This document shows, one piece after another, positions 5,402-6,663 of a DNA stretch of 6,663 nucleotides; the first letter of the stretch is position 1, and the number at the start of each line of letters is the position of its first letter. The notes under the pieces were generated by a model, which saw nothing but the letters and a program-made list of their open reading frames with translations, was not told the DNA's origin and made no database searches. Made by a program: the position numbers and the translations under genes. Origin of the DNA: Burkholderiales bacterium (GTDB lineage: Bacteria > Pseudomonadota > Gammaproteobacteria > Burkholderiales > SG8-39); assembly GCA_020846575.1 (NCBI GenBank), contig JADLDQ010000300.1:1-6663 (forward strand), given 5' to 3'.

Positions 5402-6412
5402 TCACTCGGCTTTCGCTCCGGAGAGCTTGACGATCTGGCCCCACTTCTCGAATTCATCCTTAATGTAGGCCGTCTGTTCCTCCGGGCTGGCGCTGGGCGC
5501 CACGGTGTTTCCACCGGCCTGGATCTGCTTCACCAGCGGCGGGTGGGCGAGTGCCGTAAGCGTCTCGCGATGCAAGCGCCTCACCAGCGCCGGCGCAACG
5601 GCGGCCGGCACGGCGAGACTCACCCAGTTGTCCTGCGCCATGAGGTCGTTGCCCAGCACCGCGCCCAGCACCGCGACCTCGGGCAGGTCGCGCATCGGCG
5701 CACGGCTCGCCACGCCCAGCGCGCGCAGTTTTCCCCCTCTGACCATGGGGATGGCGAAGCTGGCGATCTGGAAAGCAAAATGCAGGTCTCCGCGCAGCAG
5801 GTTGGGGACGACGTCGCTCGGGTTCTTGAACGGGATGTGCACGGTATCGATGCCCGTGAGCGACTGCAGCGTGGCGCCGGCGAGGTGAGAAGGCGTGCCG
5901 ATTCCGCCCGATCCGTAATTGAGCTTGCCCGGGGACGCCCTGGCCACCGCCAGCAGGTCGGCCAGGGTGTGCGCCGGCCAGTTGGAAGCGACGACCCGCA
6001 CCGGCGCTCCGGTCAGGAGCTTGGAGACCTGCGCGAATTCGCCGATGGGATCGAACCCGAGCGTGGGCTGGAGTTTCTTCTGGATCAGGTTGGCATTGGT
6101 CATCACGGTGAGGGTGTGCCCATCGGGCGCCGCCCGAGCGACCTGAATCAGGTACAGCACTCCGGCGCCGGCCACGCGGTTCTCGACCACCACCGGCTGG
6201 CCGAGCTGTTCGGAGAGCTTCAGCGCGAACGGCCGCAGGTACGCGTCCGGGCCGGCGCCGGGCGCGAACGGGATGACCAGGCGCAGGATTGCGGACGGGT
6301 AGGCCTTCTGCGCGAGCGCAGCGCCGGCAAACGCCGCGCTCGATGCCGCCAGGATCGCGGCGAGCGCTGCGCGCGAGACCGAGGGCAAGGTCCGTGTCGT
6401 CGATGCGTTCAT
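5402..6412 (-). CDS. Bug/TctC-family periplasmic solute-binding protein
   Basis: Complete receptor of 336 residues from the ATG at 6412. The frame is open upstream to 6502, but those 30 residues are Arg/Gly-rich and precede an evident signal peptide (residues 1-34: Arg7 and Arg14, a long Ala-rich hydrophobic run, ALA|Q at 32-35). Family motifs are recognisable but drifted. The usual PFPxGG loop is PFAPGAGPD (48-56), and VENRPGAGG is VENRVAGAG (76-84). Better conserved are AAPDGHT, NYGSGGIGTPSHL and IPFKNPSD followed by LLRGDLHFAF. It reads towards the molybdenum enzyme gene, with 42 bases between their stop codons, and is separate from the other two receptor genes. A weak GGGGA sequence before the start is the only ribosome site. 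The loop changes suggest a ligand different from its neighbours'. No transporter membrane subunits are adjacent, so it could use distant TctAB proteins or serve in sensing. Confidence 0.93.
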   Translation of the reverse strand: MNASTTRTLPSVSRAALAAILAASSAAFAGAALAQKAYPSAILRLVIPFAPGAGPDAYLRPFALKLSEQLGQPVVVENRVAGAGVLYLIQVARAAPDGHTLTVMTNANLIQKKLQPTLGFDPIGEFAQVSKLLTGAPVRVVASNWPAHTLADLLAVARASPGKLNYGSGGIGTPSHLAGATLQSLTGIDTVHIPFKNPSDVVPNLLRGDLHFAFQIASFAIPMVRGGKLRALGVASRAPMRDLPEVAVLGAVLGNDLMAQDNWVSLAVPAAVAPALVRRLHRETLTALAHPPLVKQIQAGGNTVAPSASPEEQTAYIKDEFEKWGQIVKLSGAKAE

Positions 6413-6457
6413 CGGGTGTCCCCGGAAGGTGCGCCGATGCCCGGGACGGGCTACCCG

Positions 6458-6485
6458 AGGATACTCCGATGCGCGCGCAAGTCCA
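6458..6485 (-). promoter_or_regulatory. Possible sigma-70 promoter of the right-hand receptor gene
   Basis: On the minus strand TGGACT (6485-6480) and TATCCT (6463-6458), each matching consensus at four of six positions, are separated by 16 bases. Transcription would start near 6451, leaving a leader of about 40 bases before the ATG at 6412. Such weak matches are common, so this is only the best candidate in this stretch. Confidence 0.3.
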
Positions 6486-6524
6486 CGCCCCGAGCCGCCC
6501 ACCGCGACGCTCGATTCGGAGGTA

Positions 6525-6663
6525 ATGAGACTCGCTTGCTCGATCGAGCCTGAAATAGCCAGGCGTGCCGCGACTGCGGTCCGCGCTGCGCGGCGCAGCC
6601 ATGCCGCGGACCGCGACGCCCGCGCCGCGCTTGCGGTTGCAGGCGCCTACACCGCCGACCAGA
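6525..6663 (+). CDS. Possible start of an unidentified plus-strand gene, cut by the window
   Basis: An ATG at 6525 opens a frame that stays open for 46 codons to the window edge. It reads MRLACSIEPEIARR and then an Ala/Arg-rich stretch ending AGAYTADQ. GGAGG at 6518-6522 lies only 2 bases before the ATG, closer than normal. Third codon positions are mostly G or C, but first positions are too, so this does not prove coding. A strong inverted repeat sits inside the frame, which argues against it. No family was recognised. The alternative is a non-coding stretch, with a minus-strand gene ending at a TAG at 6649-6647. Confidence 0.2.
   Translation, partial: MRLACSIEPEIARRAATAVRAARRSHAADRDARAALAVAGAYTADQ
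6576..6614. repeat. Compound inverted repeat (10-bp outer stem, inner hairpin)
   Basis: GCGGTCCGCG (6576-6585) is perfectly complementary to CGCGGACCGC (6605-6614). Inside it CTGCG (6586-6590) pairs with CGCAG (6594-6598) around a 3-base loop, so the RNA would form about 15 pairs with one 6-base bulge (6599-6604). No T-run flanks it on either strand. It could be a factor-assisted terminator or message-stabilising structure for a minus-strand gene entering from the right, or a dispersed palindromic repeat. The pairing is seen directly; the role is inferred. Confidence 0.6.

Noticed and set aside
3043..5430. 795-codon plus-strand frame overlapping the oxidoreductase
   Set aside because: Arg/Gly/Ala/Pro-rich translation with no motifs; it is a shifted-frame shadow of the gene at 2756-5359.
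5375..6553. 392-codon plus-strand frame antisense to the right-hand receptor
   Set aside because: It is a shadow of the well-supported minus-strand receptor, with composition typical of antisense GC-rich frames.
6647..6663. C-terminus of a minus-strand gene (…WSAV, TAG at 6649-6647) entering from the right edge
   Set aside because: Only four codons lie in the window, too few to support a gene. The downstream inverted repeat makes it plausible, but extended sequence is required.

Overview
The window is very GC-rich DNA with strong G/C preference at third codon positions. Three genes for Bug/TctC-type periplasmic solute-binding proteins lie within 6.7 kb. Expansion of this family is a hallmark of Burkholderiales and related betaproteobacteria, and to a lesser extent of some alphaproteobacteria, so the host is most likely a metabolically versatile betaproteobacterium. 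No rRNA, tRNA, CRISPR array, transposase or integrase was seen.

Layout. Positions 1-2477 are read on the minus strand as a probable three-gene unit: a single-domain VOC (glyoxalase/extradiol dioxygenase fold) protein (2477-1908), then a Bug/TctC receptor (1800-835), then a second receptor that starts on the stop codon of the first (TGATG at 837-833) and runs off the window at position 1. Positions 2478-2755 are a divergent intergenic region. It carries a perfect 14-bp palindrome, TTGACCTAGGTCAA (2702-2715), that fits an FNR/ANR-family operator. Positions 2756-5359 (plus strand) encode an 867-residue molybdopterin (bis-PGD) oxidoreductase of the DMSO reductase superfamily. It has an N-terminal [4Fe-4S] motif and no Tat signal, so it is predicted cytoplasmic. 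A 42-bp convergent gap follows, then a third Bug/TctC receptor on the minus strand (6412-5402). The right edge (6413-6663) holds a possible promoter for that receptor, a long inverted repeat (6576-6614) and possibly the start of an unidentified plus-strand ORF.

How the genes may work together (inference). Bug receptors bind small carboxylates in the periplasm. The VOC protein resembles enzymes acting on catechol-like or other metal-chelated substrates. The molybdenum enzyme, apparently under oxygen-responsive control, could carry out an oxidation, hydroxylation or reduction in the cytoplasm. Together this looks like an accessory catabolic region for an unknown organic acid or aromatic compound. 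The molybdenum enzyme has no iron-sulfur or membrane-anchor partner next to it, and none of the receptors has TctA/TctB membrane subunits here. The functional connection is therefore a hypothesis, and the substrate cannot be read from the sequence.
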